Position numbers and translations under genes: made by a program. Source: Erinaceus europaeus (lineage: Eukaryota > Chordata > Mammalia > Eulipotyphla > Erinaceidae). Taken from it: 64,000 bases of DNA. The notes below the pieces were generated by a model. It had not been told where the DNA came from, did not search any database, and saw only the letters and a program-made list of their open reading frames with translations. The stretch lies in NCBI RefSeq assembly GCF_950295315.1, contig NC_080172.1:111824353-111888352 (forward strand), read 5' to 3'. Numbering within the stretch: the first letter of the stretch is position 1; each line of letters starts with the position of its first letter. Of this stretch, positions 46,436 to 57,949 are shown piece after piece.

Positions 46436-46692
46436 AGAGAAGGTGCATACACATTAGAAGTCAAGGTGAGGTTCCTTGAACATGAGGAATATTTTGAGAA
46501 AAGTGAGCAGTCAATAAACATGCAAAGATGAAGTCAGCAGTGGTAGGTCAGCAGAAAGAGAAGACTTGGATAGGCTGGTGAGGTTAGCTGGAGTATATAC
46601 TGCCATGGCGTCCTTTGTGGTAAGGACTTGCCAACAGGGATTGTGGATTTTGTAAGAGCAATAATGTCATCCACCATAATAAAAGGAAAACA
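46358..46692. repeat. Internal inverted repeat of the retrovirus, left arm
   Basis: About 335 bp that reappear reverse-complemented at 47179-47514 with very few differences. The inner ends are at 'ttttccttttattatggtgg' (in the right-arm sense) and the outer ends at 'gttttgcttgttc'. The spacer is about 486 bp. Confidence 0.9.
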
Positions 46693-47178
46693 AACATGTA
46701 CATCCAGTGTTGAAAAAATAAAAAAGAATATGTCTCTATGGCTGGAAAAGTGGGTGGCTTTGTCAATGAGATATAATAAATGGACAATTCGAATTTTTGT
46801 AAATATTAAAAAGGCTTAGTATAGTTACTTCATTGACACTTTAGCCAACTGAATACTGGGGGGTGCATTCCCCTTCCTTTTTATTTATTTATTGAGCTTT
46901 TAATGTTCTAAAGGAAACAAAAATAAATGAACTGGATGTCTATTGAAGCAAACCAGAGCATATGGCTCTTAAGGTTTTTGAGCTTTTTCTTTTTTGAGCT
47001 GTAGCCCACATAAATTTAGAAAAAGTACCAATTGAGAAAAAATAATGTTTTTGTTTACTAAACATGGGCAGGTGAATTACATCAATCTGTCAGAGAGCAT
47101 TGGCTTTTATCAATGGAGATTAATCTTAAAAGTCTGAATAGCAGGATCTTAATTAAACAATGCAGGAGCCTGTAAAGT

Positions 47179-47514
47179 GTTTTCCTTTTATTATGGTGGA
47201 TGACATTATTGCTCTTACAAAATCCACAATCCCTGTTGGCAAGTCCTTACCACAAAGGACGCCATGGCAGTATATACTCCAGCTAACCTCACCAGCCTAT
47301 CCAAGTCTTCTCTTTCTGCTGACCTACCACTGCTGACTTCATCTTTGCATGTTTATTGACTGCTCACTTTTCTCAAAATATTCCTCATGTTCAAGGAACC
47401 TCACCTTGACTTCTAATGTGTATGCATCTTCTCTGTGTTTTGGTACAACACCATCCTATATTTTCATGTCAATTCTTTTCTACCTGATCTTTGCCTCCTA
47501 GTTTTGCTTGTTCT
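47179..47514. repeat. Internal inverted repeat of the retrovirus, right arm
   Basis: Mirror of 46358-46692, for example 'cgccatggcagtatatactc' here against its complement near 46595. One seen difference is 'catcttctctg' here where the left arm complement has 'caccttctctg'. Confidence 0.9.
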
Positions 47515-49400
47515 CACTATGGCAGGTCATGCGTTAAAATTTTAAGAGGCTTGTAAAAAAATGAGAGAAAAAATTTTAGGATATGATTGACTTTAGGAGT
47601 CATCATACACCCATAAATAAAAAATGAAAAATGTTTAGTTTTAAATCTTACCATATGAGCAGTCAGTTCTTCGTGTGCAGATGTACCTATAATTATTTAC
47701 TTAGGGAGAGAACTTGTACCAACTTAATTGATGATCTAATGGTTAGAATTGGCTTGAGTTTTTTTATATGATTTTAGAAGGCTCTTTATTAAAATATACC
47801 AATATGTTATAGAAAGTCAATACCTAATGTGTTGACATGATAAAATGTTTATCACTTTTAGCATTATTTTTAAACTGATTAGACAGTTTAAGCACACTAT
47901 TATACCTTTAGTTTACTAAGATCTTTACTCATCACAAGGCTATCATGAGTAAGCATAGATATAAAACTTTTAATAGATTTTACTCTTTAGAACTCTAATA
48001 TAGCAACTTAAAAGGCTAAAATAAAAGCCTCATAGCTTAAATGTTCAAAATACTAATTTTTTTAAATCAGAATTTGCCAAAACAAATCTATCTGACCAGA
48101 AGCACAATGTATTACCTTAATTTATCAAGAATAAACCTCTGACAGTGTCTTAATACAAGCCAGATAATTTTTTACTCTCTAAAATAACTGATTAAAGTTT
48201 GACATGTAGAATCTGTACTTCTCAAAAGCCAATTATTTGATAATGATTTTTGTAGTCTTTCTAAATAGGGGAGTTATCTCAGTAATAACTTTATCAGAAG
48301 GAGTAAGTCACTGTAAAAGCACAAGTAACTAACTCATGAGTAAGATTAAAAAAATCTCTTTCTAAGTTTTAAAATAAAAGTTTTAATCGGAGCATTTTTG
48401 TCTATATCAGATATAAAACTCTCTTAACTTTTTGTCTAGTCTTTCTTAAGTTTTAATATCTAGTGTTTTTTCTCAGGGAAACCAGGGGCATACTTCTTGA
48501 ATAAAATGTAAAAAGGTTAGCTAAAACATATATACAGCTCTACATTAGGCCGCCCCATATTTATTTGAAAAGTTTTATTTGGAAAAAATTTTTTTACATA
48601 TCTTATTTAAATTAAACTTTATTTATCAGAGCAAAAGCCTCTGGCATGTAAATAATTAAGATAACCATTGTGTTAGCCAGTCTTAAACAATTTTAAGTAA
48701 AATGTTAAACTTTTTTAGGATCTTTGTTTATCACAAAGCTATCACACCCTTAGGGCAGCTATGAACAAGGGTGGGTACACAACTTAATCTTTTATTTTGA
48801 TTTGGATAGTTAACTTAAAAAGCTAAGATAAACCTCATAGCTGAAATGTTCAAAATAAATTTTTACTGTTAATATTTCTTTTAGATGACCATTTTACACT
48901 AAATAATTTTGTTGAATCACATCTGCCAAATGAAATTTTTTTATCAGGCCAGGAATATCATGTTTAACCTTTTCTTTCCTGGCAAGGCCACTGCTCTATA
49001 CTGACTGGGTTATTAGAAAGCCAGTGCAAGCATGGGATTAACAAATTAACAAAAAGTGGCAGTTGGTATTGGGGTGCTGGTAAGGTTTACAATTCTCACA
49101 AGAGTGAGAGAGATTGCAGAGGCATTTTACCATGCCTAGATATCTCAGAAAATCTTTTAACTAATGAATTGATGCTGATATTAGCTATCAGAAGGATGAA
49201 ACTGTCTTATATTTTACTCTGGTAAAGGTGTGCCAACTCTATGAGTCGAGATCTTTAAAACCACATTTAGCTTAACTAAATCTTATTTAAAACTTAAAAC
49301 AAACTTTAGTTACTTAGGGTTAACACATATTAATGAAGACAAGATTAGCACACAAACTTAAAACAGACATTCTTGGTGAAAAGAAATATTTCCTTTGAAA
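47515..49400 (-). other. AT-rich non-coding interior of the retrovirus with a diverged ~0.8 kb repeat
   Basis: No open frame above the listing threshold on either strand. Two blocks, about 47870-48110 and 48685-48960, share an ordered series of words ('aggctatcat'/'aagctatcac', 'taacttaaaa', 'cctcatagct', 'aaatgttcaaaata'), suggesting an old internal duplication. Gag, protease and polymerase would normally be here. Confidence 0.6.
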
Positions 49401-49427
49401 AACCGCTCTGGTTTATGGATTCCTAAC

Positions 49428-49507
49428 TCACCGACTCTCCCCCCCCCCAGGAGTGACTCCTTGAGTCCTTTAATGAATAAATCTTGTTTGCCAAATTCAT
49501 GTCCCAT
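49428..49507 (-). pseudogene. Retroviral gag start fragment
   Basis: On the minus strand an ATG at 49507-49505 follows the leader and opens a frame of about 26 codons. It begins Met-Gly (a myristoylation-type start) followed by a basic/hydrophobic stretch in the style of a retroviral matrix N-terminus. It then enters a homopolymer run (C9-10 on plus near 49440) and stops just beyond. A donor-like 'tcg/gtgagt' sits at the point where the frame ends. The rest of gag is absent. Confidence 0.5.
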
Positions 49508-49680
49508 GGTTTTGCTTACCTCAGCCACTGTGACACTCCCCTAGATGCAACTCATGGTCGGGTAGTTCCATGGTGATCTATGCGAGTCTTTGCGTTACCC
49601 CCTCGGCCAGAATGACTCAGTGAATTCGGGTAGGCCTACCCTCTCGATCAGCGGAGTTCCTAGGTCCAGAAGGTTTCTTT

Positions 49681-49699
49681 GCCCCACGTCCGGGCGCCA
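49681..49699 (-). promoter_or_regulatory. Retroviral primer-binding site, lysine-tRNA type
   Basis: On the minus strand, three bases after the 5' LTR, the sequence starts TGGCGCCC and continues with ACGTGGGGC. This matches the 3' end of mammalian tRNA-Lys (Lys-1,2 type) except for one extra/changed base in the middle (GGA for AA). Confidence 0.85.
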
Positions 49700-49702
49700 G
49701 AG

Positions 49703-50049
49703 TGCCCCGGCCAGCGGGGCGGTGAACAGGGGCTAGGAACCTAAGGATCTGGAATGACAGGGACAGGAGACACAAAAGAAAGACAGCAAGACAGGTTTCT
49801 GATCAAGCTGCAAAATTTTACTGTGTTCACAGGCATTTTAAGGCTTCGTGAAAGGGGGAGCATAGGGGGAAGGGGGAGGCAGAGATTGTGGTGGAGGGTC
49901 TGTTGTAACTATTTCTGTTAAACTATAACTATATGGTATGTCACTTAGTTTCTGGCAAACATCCTTCCTACGGGAATTAGAAACTTATCTCAAGGGCTTT
50001 TGTTGTTTCAAGGCTTAGCTTCTATCAAGCAGAGAAATGGCTTCTGGCA
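49703..50049 (-). repeat. 5' LTR of the endogenous retrovirus
   Basis: 347 bp, TG...CA ends, on the primer-binding-site side, hence the 5' LTR for a minus-strand element. It pairs with 45195-45550 and is followed by the target duplication GGATAG at 50050-50055. Confidence 0.92.
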
Positions 50050-50150
50050 GGATAGCATACAGTTTTCTGGTGGTGGGGATTGGGTGGAGTCATGCCCCTC
50101 TTATCCTATGGCTATTGTCAGTGTTGCTTTTTTATAAATTAAAAAAAAAA
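50050..50150 (+). repeat. Repeat X, right part after the retrovirus
   Basis: 'acagttttctggtggtgggg' to the A-run at 50139-50150 completes the repeat X copy begun at 45080. Confidence 0.85.
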
Positions 50151-50399
50151 GATAATATTTGGGGGGCATGTTCCATGATACCTCCGCCGTCAAAATTCTG
50201 TGACCCCAATCTTAGCAATAACTGTCATAATTCTTACAAAACTAGGTCAATCCCTATGACTTGTGTTAGGGCAGTCTGTGTCCTTCAATACTCAATTGCT
50301 TACATGAGAGAAGCTACCCAGTATTAGTCTATCACCTTCATAATCACTTCACTGAGCACAATCACCATAAGCTTCATTGGTTCTAAAGGACCCAGTATC

Positions 50400-50470
50400 A
50401 CCCTTCCAAAATGTAGGGTAGTTCTCCTCCTGAGAGTCTCTTTGCATAACCATGATGCTATCAAACCTCA
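50400..50470 (-). repeat. Short tRNA-SINE head, minus orientation
   Basis: 'gagagtctctttgcataacc' followed by 'atgatgctatcaaacct' is the reversed head of the SINE type at 8155; the rest is missing. Confidence 0.7.
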
Positions 50471-50824
50471 AGCAAAACAAGACCATTAGTCATTAAGTAT
50501 TACAATTTCAGCATACACAGAATTAGGAAACAACTAAACTGTTTCCTAGAAAGGGGTAAAAAAAATCATTGATTGTTCCTATGTGGAAAGTAGAGGAAGA
50601 TGAGGTAGTGGCTTAAACAGCAGGGTGAGTGCTGACAAGCTTAATCAGCAATTCTTGGCGGCTCGGAAATAGCTGTCCTGGTAGAAAAGTGGACTCACAG
50701 GATAGAAGCTGCAGTTTATGTACTTGGATAAACACTCAAAATAGAGGAATAAGAGTGTTCTCTGTATTAGCCATTTCATTCAAATCTAAATCTATGACTC
50801 ATTATTATCTCAATTAATTCTTTT

Positions 50825-51268
50825 TTTTTTTAACCAGATCACTGCTGTCCTTTGGCTTATGGTGGTACATGGGAATAAACTGAGACTTGGAGCATCAGGC
50901 ATGAGAGTCTCCTTGCATAACCATTATGCCATTTACCCCAGCCTTTAATGAAATACTTATATCATTTACTATCTATGATGATAGACTTGTACTAAGAAGT
51001 TTCTCAAAATGGAGAATTTTTTGCTAAAGCAATTTCACAAAGAAGGAAACTGGGTGAGTAAGAGGTAGTGCAGTAGATAAAGTGCCTGACTATCCACCAT
51101 GAGGCCCTGAGTACCACCCTGGTGTGACAAGTGTCACTGTGAAGCTCGGGCTCTGTTTCTCCATCCCACAATGATACCAATAAATCATTTTTGCTTATTT
51201 ATTTATTAATTTATTTTCCTCCTGCCTTTGAAGAGGATGGTATGAGAAACCTGTCTAAAAATTGATGA
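50825..51268 (-). repeat. Local duplication, inverted partner of 19640-20075
   Basis: Contains a short SINE in minus orientation (50825-50945), then 'ttttttgctaaagcaatttc', 'gtagtgcagtagataaagtg' and 'ggatggtatgagaaacctgt', each the complement of the 19.6-20.1 kb segment. Homology ends where the next L1 begins. Confidence 0.82.
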
Positions 51269-51274
51269 ATGAAC

Positions 51275-52035
51275 CAGGATTTCGACTTCTGGAGGTGGAG
51301 CTACGAGCAGCAGATCGTTTTCTCCCCTGTCCTCTCCTCTCCCGGATCAACAAGGAAGACCAAAGGAAACCACCAGGGACCAAAACAAGACAGGACTAGA
51401 ATGACCACAGGAACCCAGTAAATCACCTGTGAGTACAAACACATGTGGCTGGTGACAGAGAGGAGAGAGGAGCCTAAGGAGAGATTAAGTGACTGCTAAC
51501 AGTTCAGCAGTTTATCAGTTGAGACACCACCTCCAGTCTGCTCCACCAACAAGGGGACAGCTTAAGGGAGGAAAGGACTCCCCAGAGACTCACCAAGTGC
51601 AACTCTGAGTCTCCATTGCTACTACCCTCAGAGTCTGGAGCAGTGGCAGGTACAGACACTAGGGGACAGAGATCTAACCAGGAAACTCAGGAGAAGACCT
51701 ATACCTTGGTGGCATAGCTGAGGGGCTGTGAAATTCTCTTTGCATAACCACTGGATTATCTCTACCACACCCTGCTTTATCTCTTGGTCAGGAGTCAGTG
51801 ATTAAGCGAAGAAGCCTATTCATAGTTTAAAGACCCTCAGGCTCCCATAGAATACAGGGATGAAAAAAAAGGAGGTTTTTAAACCACTGAGCTCCAACTC
51901 AGGGATTGAAAAAACTGTTAACTTCCACCACGGTAAACCCTTTAAATAACTTACTTAGACACAAGTCAATCCAGGCAATAGTGATCAATAATTTGAAAAG
52001 TACTGATAAAGGGAACTCATAACATAATATATAAA
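51275..52035 (+). promoter_or_regulatory. LINE-1 5' UTR / internal promoter region
   Basis: About 760 bp between the element start and ORF1; the only L1 5' end in the window that reaches the 'ggatttcgacttctgg' start. L1 5' UTRs hold the internal RNA polymerase II promoter; that role is inferred from position. Confidence 0.7.
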
Positions 52036-52999
52036 ATGGTTACAACAACAAGAAAAAATATTGGAGACTCGAACCAGGACTAGAGTCCAGGTAAAGTCCT
52101 CCAGAGGGTGAAGCACAAAACAACGAGTTCAACATCCAAACATTAGCTAAGGAAATAATAACAGGAGTGAGTAAAGAATTGAAAAAATCGTAATCAGAAA
52201 CGCAGGAAAAACAAATGAGAATATGGAAGAAAATACTAATTATCTCATGGTTATTAGATAGCTGAAATTGCTGAGCTAAGAATGCAACTAGCTGAACAAG
52301 CTAAAACAGTATCAGGGCAGGGCCACAAAATAGATGAACTCCAGAAAGCAGTAGAGGGCAGAGAGAATAGAATCTATGAGGCTGAACAGAATTAGCAAGA
52401 TTGAGGTTGAATTAGAGACAACTAAAAAAGAAGTAAAAGATCTCAACAAGAGATTAAGAGATGCTGAAAACAACAACAGAGTCCTATGGGATGACTTCAA
52501 AAGAAACAATATATGCATTATTGGCATACCAGAGGAAGAAAGAGAAGGAGAGGAAGAAAGCATTCTTCAGGCCATAATAGCTGAAAATTTCTCTAGTCAA
52601 GACATCATCAAAGACATAAATATTCAAGAAGCCCAGAGGGTCCCAAACAGATTTAACCCAGAACCAAAGACACCAGGACATATCATACTTAGAATGGAAA
52701 GGAATAAGGATAAAGAAAGGATCCTCAATGCTGCAATAGAAAAACAAAGAGTCACCTACAAAGGAAAATCCATAAGATTAGCAGCAGACTTCGCCATACA
52801 AACATTACAGGCCGGAAGAGAATGGCAAGATATCTATCGAGTGCTCAATGAGAAAGGCTTTCAGCCAAGAATACTATATCCCGCTAGACTGTCATTCAGA
52901 CTATATGGAGGCATCAAAACCTTCTCAGACAAGCAACAGTTGAAGGAAGCAACCATCACCAAGCCTGCCCTGAAAGAAGTTCTGAAAGGTCTACTATAA
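52036..52999 (+). pseudogene. LINE-1 ORF1, N-terminal third frameshifted
   Basis: ATG at 52036 aligns with the ORF1 start at 33243, but stops and small deletions break the first ~110 codons (for example 'gactagagtcc' near 52078, a lost base near 52178, and a lost block near 52264). From 52376 the frame is open to TAA 52997-52999: the end of the coiled coil (KIEVELETTKKEVKDLNKRL), the RRM-like domain (WDDFKRNNICIIGIPEEERE) and the C-terminal domain (AADFAIQTLQAGREWQDIYRVLNEKGFQPRILYPARLSFR). The 207-residue open part is the best-preserved ORF1 in the window. Confidence 0.9.
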
Positions 53000-53055
53000 A
53001 CAACCAGACCACCACAAATAGAACATATATCAAAACACTCTAAAACTCTACAAGA

Positions 53056-56000
53056 ATGGCGTTAAAATATCTTCAATCTTTGATATCAATAAATGTCAAT
53101 GGCCTGAATTCACCTATTAAAATGCACATATCAGGAAGATAGATCAGAAAACACAACCCAACAATATATTGTCTAGAGTAAACCCACCTAAATCGACAAG
53201 ACAAACATAGACTTAAAGTGAAAAGATGGAAAACTATCATACAAGCTAATGGCCCAGAAAAAAGGGCAGTAACAGCTATTCTCATATCTGACATAATAGA
53301 CTTTAAAATAGATAAGATTGAAAAAGATAGGAATGGACACTACTTAATGCTCAGAGGATCAGTCAATCAAGAGGACTTAATAATTAGTAACATCTATGCA
53401 CCCAATGAGAAGCCATCTAAATACATCAAACTTCTACTGAAATAGCTACAGCAATATATTAACAGTAACACAATCATAGTAGGGGACTTCAACAACCCAC
53501 TCTCTCAACTTGACAGATCATCCAGGCAGAAAATCAATAAAATAAGGGAGCTAATGAAGAGATAGATAAACTAGAACTATTGGACATTTTCAGAGTCATT
53601 CATCCCAAGAAACTGAAATACACATTTTACTCAAATACACGTGGGTCATTCTCAAAGATTGACCATATGTTAGGCCACAAAGACAGCATCAGCAAATTCA
53701 AGAGTATTGAAATCATCACAAGCAACTTCTCAGACCACAGTGGAATGAAACTGACACTTAAAAATCAACAAAAGAGTAGCAACAGTCTCAAAATGTGGAA
53801 GATCAACAGTACACCTCTTAAAAACTTCTGGATAAAAGAGGAAATCAAGGAAGAAATGAAAATGTTTTGAGAGTTCAATGAAAATGAAGACACAAGCTAT
53901 CAAAATATTTGGGACACAACTAAAGCAGTCCTAAGAGGGAAGTTCATAGCTTATACAAGCACATATTCGGAAACAAGAAAAAGCACAAATAAACAGCCTG
54001 ATTGCACATCTTAAAGACCTAGAAGAAGAACAACAAAGGAACCATAAAGCAACCAGAAGGACAGAAATCACTAAAGTTAAGGCAGAAATAAATAACATTG
54101 AGAATAGGAAAACCATACAAAATATCAATGAAGGTAAATGTTGGTTCTTCGAAAGAATAAACAAAATTGGCAAACCTTTAGCAAGACTCACAAAACAAAA
54201 AAGGGAGAAGACCTAAATAAATCGGAAAGTAAATGAAAGAGGAGCTATCACAACAGACACCACAGAAATTCAACATACCATGCGAGGCTTCTATGAACAA
54301 CTAGTAGCCACCAAGCTAGAGAACCTGGAAGAAATGAATGATTTCCTAGATACCTACCAACTTCCAAAACTAAGTAAAGAGGAAGTGGATAACATGAACA
54401 GGCCCATCACAGCTAATGAAATTGAAACAGTTATCAAAAATCTTCCGAAAAATAAAAGTCCTGGACCAGATGGTTTTACAAATAAATTCTTCAAAACGTT
54501 CAAAGAAGAACTAATACCTCTACCCTTAAAAGTCTTCCAGAAGATTGAAGACACTGGAATACTCCCTGCCAGCTTCTATGAAGCCAACATCACCCTGATA
54601 CCAAATGCAGACAGGGACACAACAAAAAAAGAAAACTACAGACCAATATCTCTGATGAACATAGATGCGAAAATATTGAACAAAATTCTAGCCAACCGAT
54701 GCAGCAGTATATCAAATATATTGTTTATCATGGCCAAGTGGTGTTTATCCAAGGCATGCAAGGTTGGTTTAATATACATACATCAATCAATGTGATCCAC
54801 CAAAGCAACAAAAGCAAGACCAAAAACCACATGGTCATATCAATAGATGCAGAGAAAGCCTTTGACAAATTACAGCATCCCTTTATGATCAAAACACTAC
54901 AAAAATGGGAATAGATGGAAAATTCCTGAAGATAGTGGAGTCTATATATAGCAAACCTACAGCCAACATCATACTCAGTGGTGAAAAACTGGAAGCATTT
55001 CCACTCAGATCAGGTACTAGACATGGCTGCCCACTATCACCATTACTATTCAACAAAGTGTTGGAAGTTCTTGCCATAGCAATCATGCAGGAACAAGAAA
55101 TTAAAGGGATACAGATTGGAAGAGAAGTCAAACTGTCCTTATTTGCAGATGACATGCTATTATACATGGAAAAACCTAAGGAATCCAGCAAGAAGCTTTT
55201 GGAAATCATCAGGCAATACAGTAATGTGTCAGGCTATAAAATTAACATTCAGAAGTCAGTGGCATTCCTCTGTGAAAACACTAAGCTAGAAGAAATTGAA
55301 ATCCAGAAATCAATTCCTTTTACTATAGCAACAAAAACAATAAAATATCTAGGAGTAAACCTAACCAAAGAAGTGAAAGACTTGTATACTGAAAATTATG
55401 AGTCACTCCTCAAAGAAAATGAAAAAGACACAAAGTAGTGGAGAGATATTCCATGTTCATGCATTGGAAGAATTAACATCATCAAAATGAGTATATTACC
55501 CAGAACCATCTACAAATTTAATGCTATTCCCATCAAGATCCCAAGCACATTTTTTAGGAGAATAGAAAAAAATGCTACAAATGTTTATCTGGAACCAGAA
55601 AAGACCTAGAATTGCCAAAATAATCTTGAGAAAAATGAACAGAACCAGAGGCATCACACTCCCAGATCTCAAACTGTATTATAGGGCCATTGTCATCAAA
55701 ACTGCTTGGTACTGGAACATGAACAGACACACTGACCAGTGGAATAGAATTGAGAGCCCAGAAATGAGGCCCCACACCTATGGACATCTAATCTTTGACA
55801 AAGGGGCTCACACTATTAAATGGTGAAAGCAGAGTCTCTTCAACAAATGGTGTTGGAAACAATGGGTTGAAACATGCAGAAGAATTAAACTAAATCACTG
55901 TATTTCACCAAATACAAAAGTAAATTCCAAGTGGATCAAGGACTTGGATGTTAGACCACAAACTATCAAATACTTAGAGGAAAATATTGGCAGAACTCAT

Positions 56001-56866
56001 TTCCGCATAAATTTTAAAGACATCTTCAATGGAACAAATCCAATTACAAAGAAGTCTAAGGCAAGTATAAACCTATGGGACTACATCAAATTAAAAAGCT
56101 TCTTCACAGCAAAAGAAACCACTGCCAAAACAAAGAGACCCCTCAGAAAATGGGAGATCTTTACATGCCATACATCAGATAAGAGTTTAATGACCAACAT
56201 ATATAAAGAGCTTGCCAGAATCAACAACAAGACAACAAATAACCCCATCCTAAAATGGGAGGCGAACATGGACAGAATATTCACCACAGAAGAGATCCAA
56301 AATGTCAAGAATCACATGAAAAAATGCTCCAAGTCTTTGATTTCAGAGAAATGCAAATAAAGACAACAATGAGATACCACTTGACTCCTGTGAGAATGTC
56401 ATACATCAGAAAAGGTAAGCAGCAAATGCTGAAGAGGGTTTGGGTCAAAGGAACCCTTCTACACTGCTGGTGGGAATGTAAATTGGACCAACCTCTGTGG
56501 ATAACAGTCTGGAGAACTCTCAGAAGGCTAGAAATGGACCTACCCTATGACCCTGCAATTCCTCTCCTGGGGATGTATCCTAAGGAACCCAACACATCCA
56601 TCCAAAAAGATCTGTGTACAAATATGTTCTTGGCAGCACAATTTGTAGTAGCCAAAACCTGGAAGCAACCCAGGTGTCCAACAACAGATGAGTGGCTGTG
56701 CAAGTTGTGGTTTATATACATAATGGAATACTACTCAGCTGTAAAAAATGGTGACTTCACCGTTTTCAGCCGATCTTGGATGGACCTTGAAAAAATCATG
56801 TTAAGTGAAATAAGTCAGAAACAGAAGGATGAATATGGGCTGATCTCACTCTCAGGCCGAAGTTGA
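53056..56866 (+). pseudogene. LINE-1 ORF2, degraded
   Basis: Full span from ATGGCGTTAAAATATCTT to the SLSGRS stop. Endonuclease blocks: GDFNNPLSQLD near 53480 and SDHSGMKL near 53735. Reverse-transcriptase blocks: [16 protein letters not shown] near 54445, [12 protein letters not shown] near 54840, [14 protein letters not shown] near 55015 and [10 protein letters not shown] near 55142. Stops or shifts lie near 53139, 53175, 53444, 53550, 53868, 53950, 54214, 54700, 54905, 55436, 55826 and 56340. The C-terminal segment 56255-56866 is open. Confidence 0.92.
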
Positions 56867-57084
56867 AAAACAAGATCAGAAACAAAAACACAAGTAGAAC
56901 CTGAAATGGAATCGGCTTACTGCACCAAAGTTAAAGACTCTGGGGTGTGTGGGTGGGTAGGGAGAATACAGGTCCATGAAGGATGATGAATGACATAGTC
57001 TGGGTTGTATTGTTAAATGGGAATCTGGGGAATGTTATGCATGTACAAACTATTATATTTACTGTTGAATGTAAAACATTAATT

Positions 57085-57087
57085 CCC

Positions 57088-57159
<72 letters not shown>
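57085..57159. repeat. (TA)n microsatellite replacing the L1-C tail
   Basis: A perfect AT/TA run of about 75 bp follows 'ttaattccccaataa', where other copies carry an A-rich tail. Confidence 0.95.
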
Positions 57160-57160
<1 letters not shown>

Positions 57161-57179
57161 CTTTTGCTAAAACAAAAAA

Positions 57180-57890
57180 AAAAGTGCAGAAGGTGGAAGG
57201 TCCAGTTTCTGTAAGTACATCTCCAGTGGACATGAGCATTGGCAGGTTGATCTATATATACAGCCTGTTTCTATCTCTCCCTAATGGGGCGGGCCTCCAG
57301 GGGGTGGAGTTCTAAGACAAACTGAGGAGGTAGTCTGCCCAGGGAAGTCAGCTTGACATCATGATAGTATTTGCAAATTGTTTTCCGAAAAAGCATAAAG
57401 AAATGAAGCAGAGGGGATCAGGTGGTGGTGCACTTGGTTTAGCACAGATGTTACAGTGCCAAAGGTCACAGGTTCATGCCCCTACTTTGGTCCCCAGCTG
57501 CAGGGGGAAAACTTTGTGAGAGGTAAAGCAGGGATGCAGGTGTTTCTTTGTCTCTGTCCTTCTCTATTGCCCCCTTTTCTCTTGATTTCTGGCTGTCAAT
57601 CCAATAACTAATTAAAGATAATAAAAAAATTTTAAAAAGATACATAGCCAAACAAATTGTTTAATAATCAGGAACCTAAAAGTGAGAATATAACAGATGT
57701 GGTCTGGTGTCTTCCTACGTGAGGAAGCTAGGAAGTCTATTTTAGGTCTATTCCAAAGGGCCCATGACTTTGCTTTATTTTTTCTGAGTGCCATAGCTAA
57801 CACACAGGTGGGTATTGTCTTGGGAGATGGTGTCAGATTTGAAAAAGTCTAGAAAGCTGGATCAGGGTAGAAAGTAGCACCCCCTTCAGT
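57180..57890 (-). repeat. Repeat X, minus orientation, split by a Vingi-tailed SINE
   Basis: The minus-strand core occupies 57180-57413 ('gtgcagaaggtggaaggtcc', 'ggacatgagcattggcaggt'), and the 5' extension 57646-57890 ('acaaattgtttaataatcag', 'gggagatggtgtcagatttg'). The uninterrupted equivalent is at 61160-61582. Confidence 0.8.
57414..57645 (+). repeat. tRNA-SINE with a Vingi-type 3' tail
   Basis: The tRNA-like head ('caggtggtggtgcacttggt', B-box-like 'aggttcatgccc') is followed by a body ('gctgcagggggaaaactttg', 'caggtgtttctttgtctctg') and a tail 'ttgatttctggctgtcaatc', then 'caataactaattaaagataa'. This tail matches the end of the Vingi element at 24775-24835, as expected for a SINE mobilised by Vingi machinery. 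Confidence 0.85.
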
Positions 57891-57949
57891 TTTCCAAACA
57901 TGAAACAACACATTGGGTGGCAATTGCTGCAATTTTAGCATAGAAAACT

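Larger units (their letters stand above)
45195..50049 (-). mobile_element. Endogenous retrovirus, class II-like, minus strand, mostly non-coding
   Basis: About 4.86 kb with LTRs at 45195-45550 and 49703-50049 and a 6-bp target duplication GGATAG (45189-45194; 50050-50055). On the minus strand the order is 5' LTR, lysine-tRNA-type primer-binding site, a short gag start, about 3 kb of AT-rich DNA with little coding potential, an env C-terminal remnant, a polypurine tract and the 3' LTR. Primer type and 6-bp duplication fit the class II (ERVK/betaretrovirus-like) group. No protease, reverse transcriptase or integrase motifs are visible, so it would depend on helper proteins. An inverted repeat and an internal repeat within it are listed separately. 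Confidence 0.92.
51270..57159 (+). mobile_element. LINE-1 (L1-C), structurally full length
   Basis: The 5' UTR starts near 51275 ('ggatttcgacttctggaggt', a CG-containing GC-rich start unlike its surroundings), then ORF1 (52036-52999), a 56-bp spacer, ORF2 (53056-56866) and the 3' UTR to 'ccccaataa', followed by a TA microsatellite instead of poly(A). The empty site is preserved in the paralog at 19640. I could not find a convincing target duplication. Confidence 0.9.

Noticed and set aside
57069..57239. 102-codon minus-strand frame with an Ile-Tyr repeat
   Set aside because: Translation of the TA microsatellite, not a protein.
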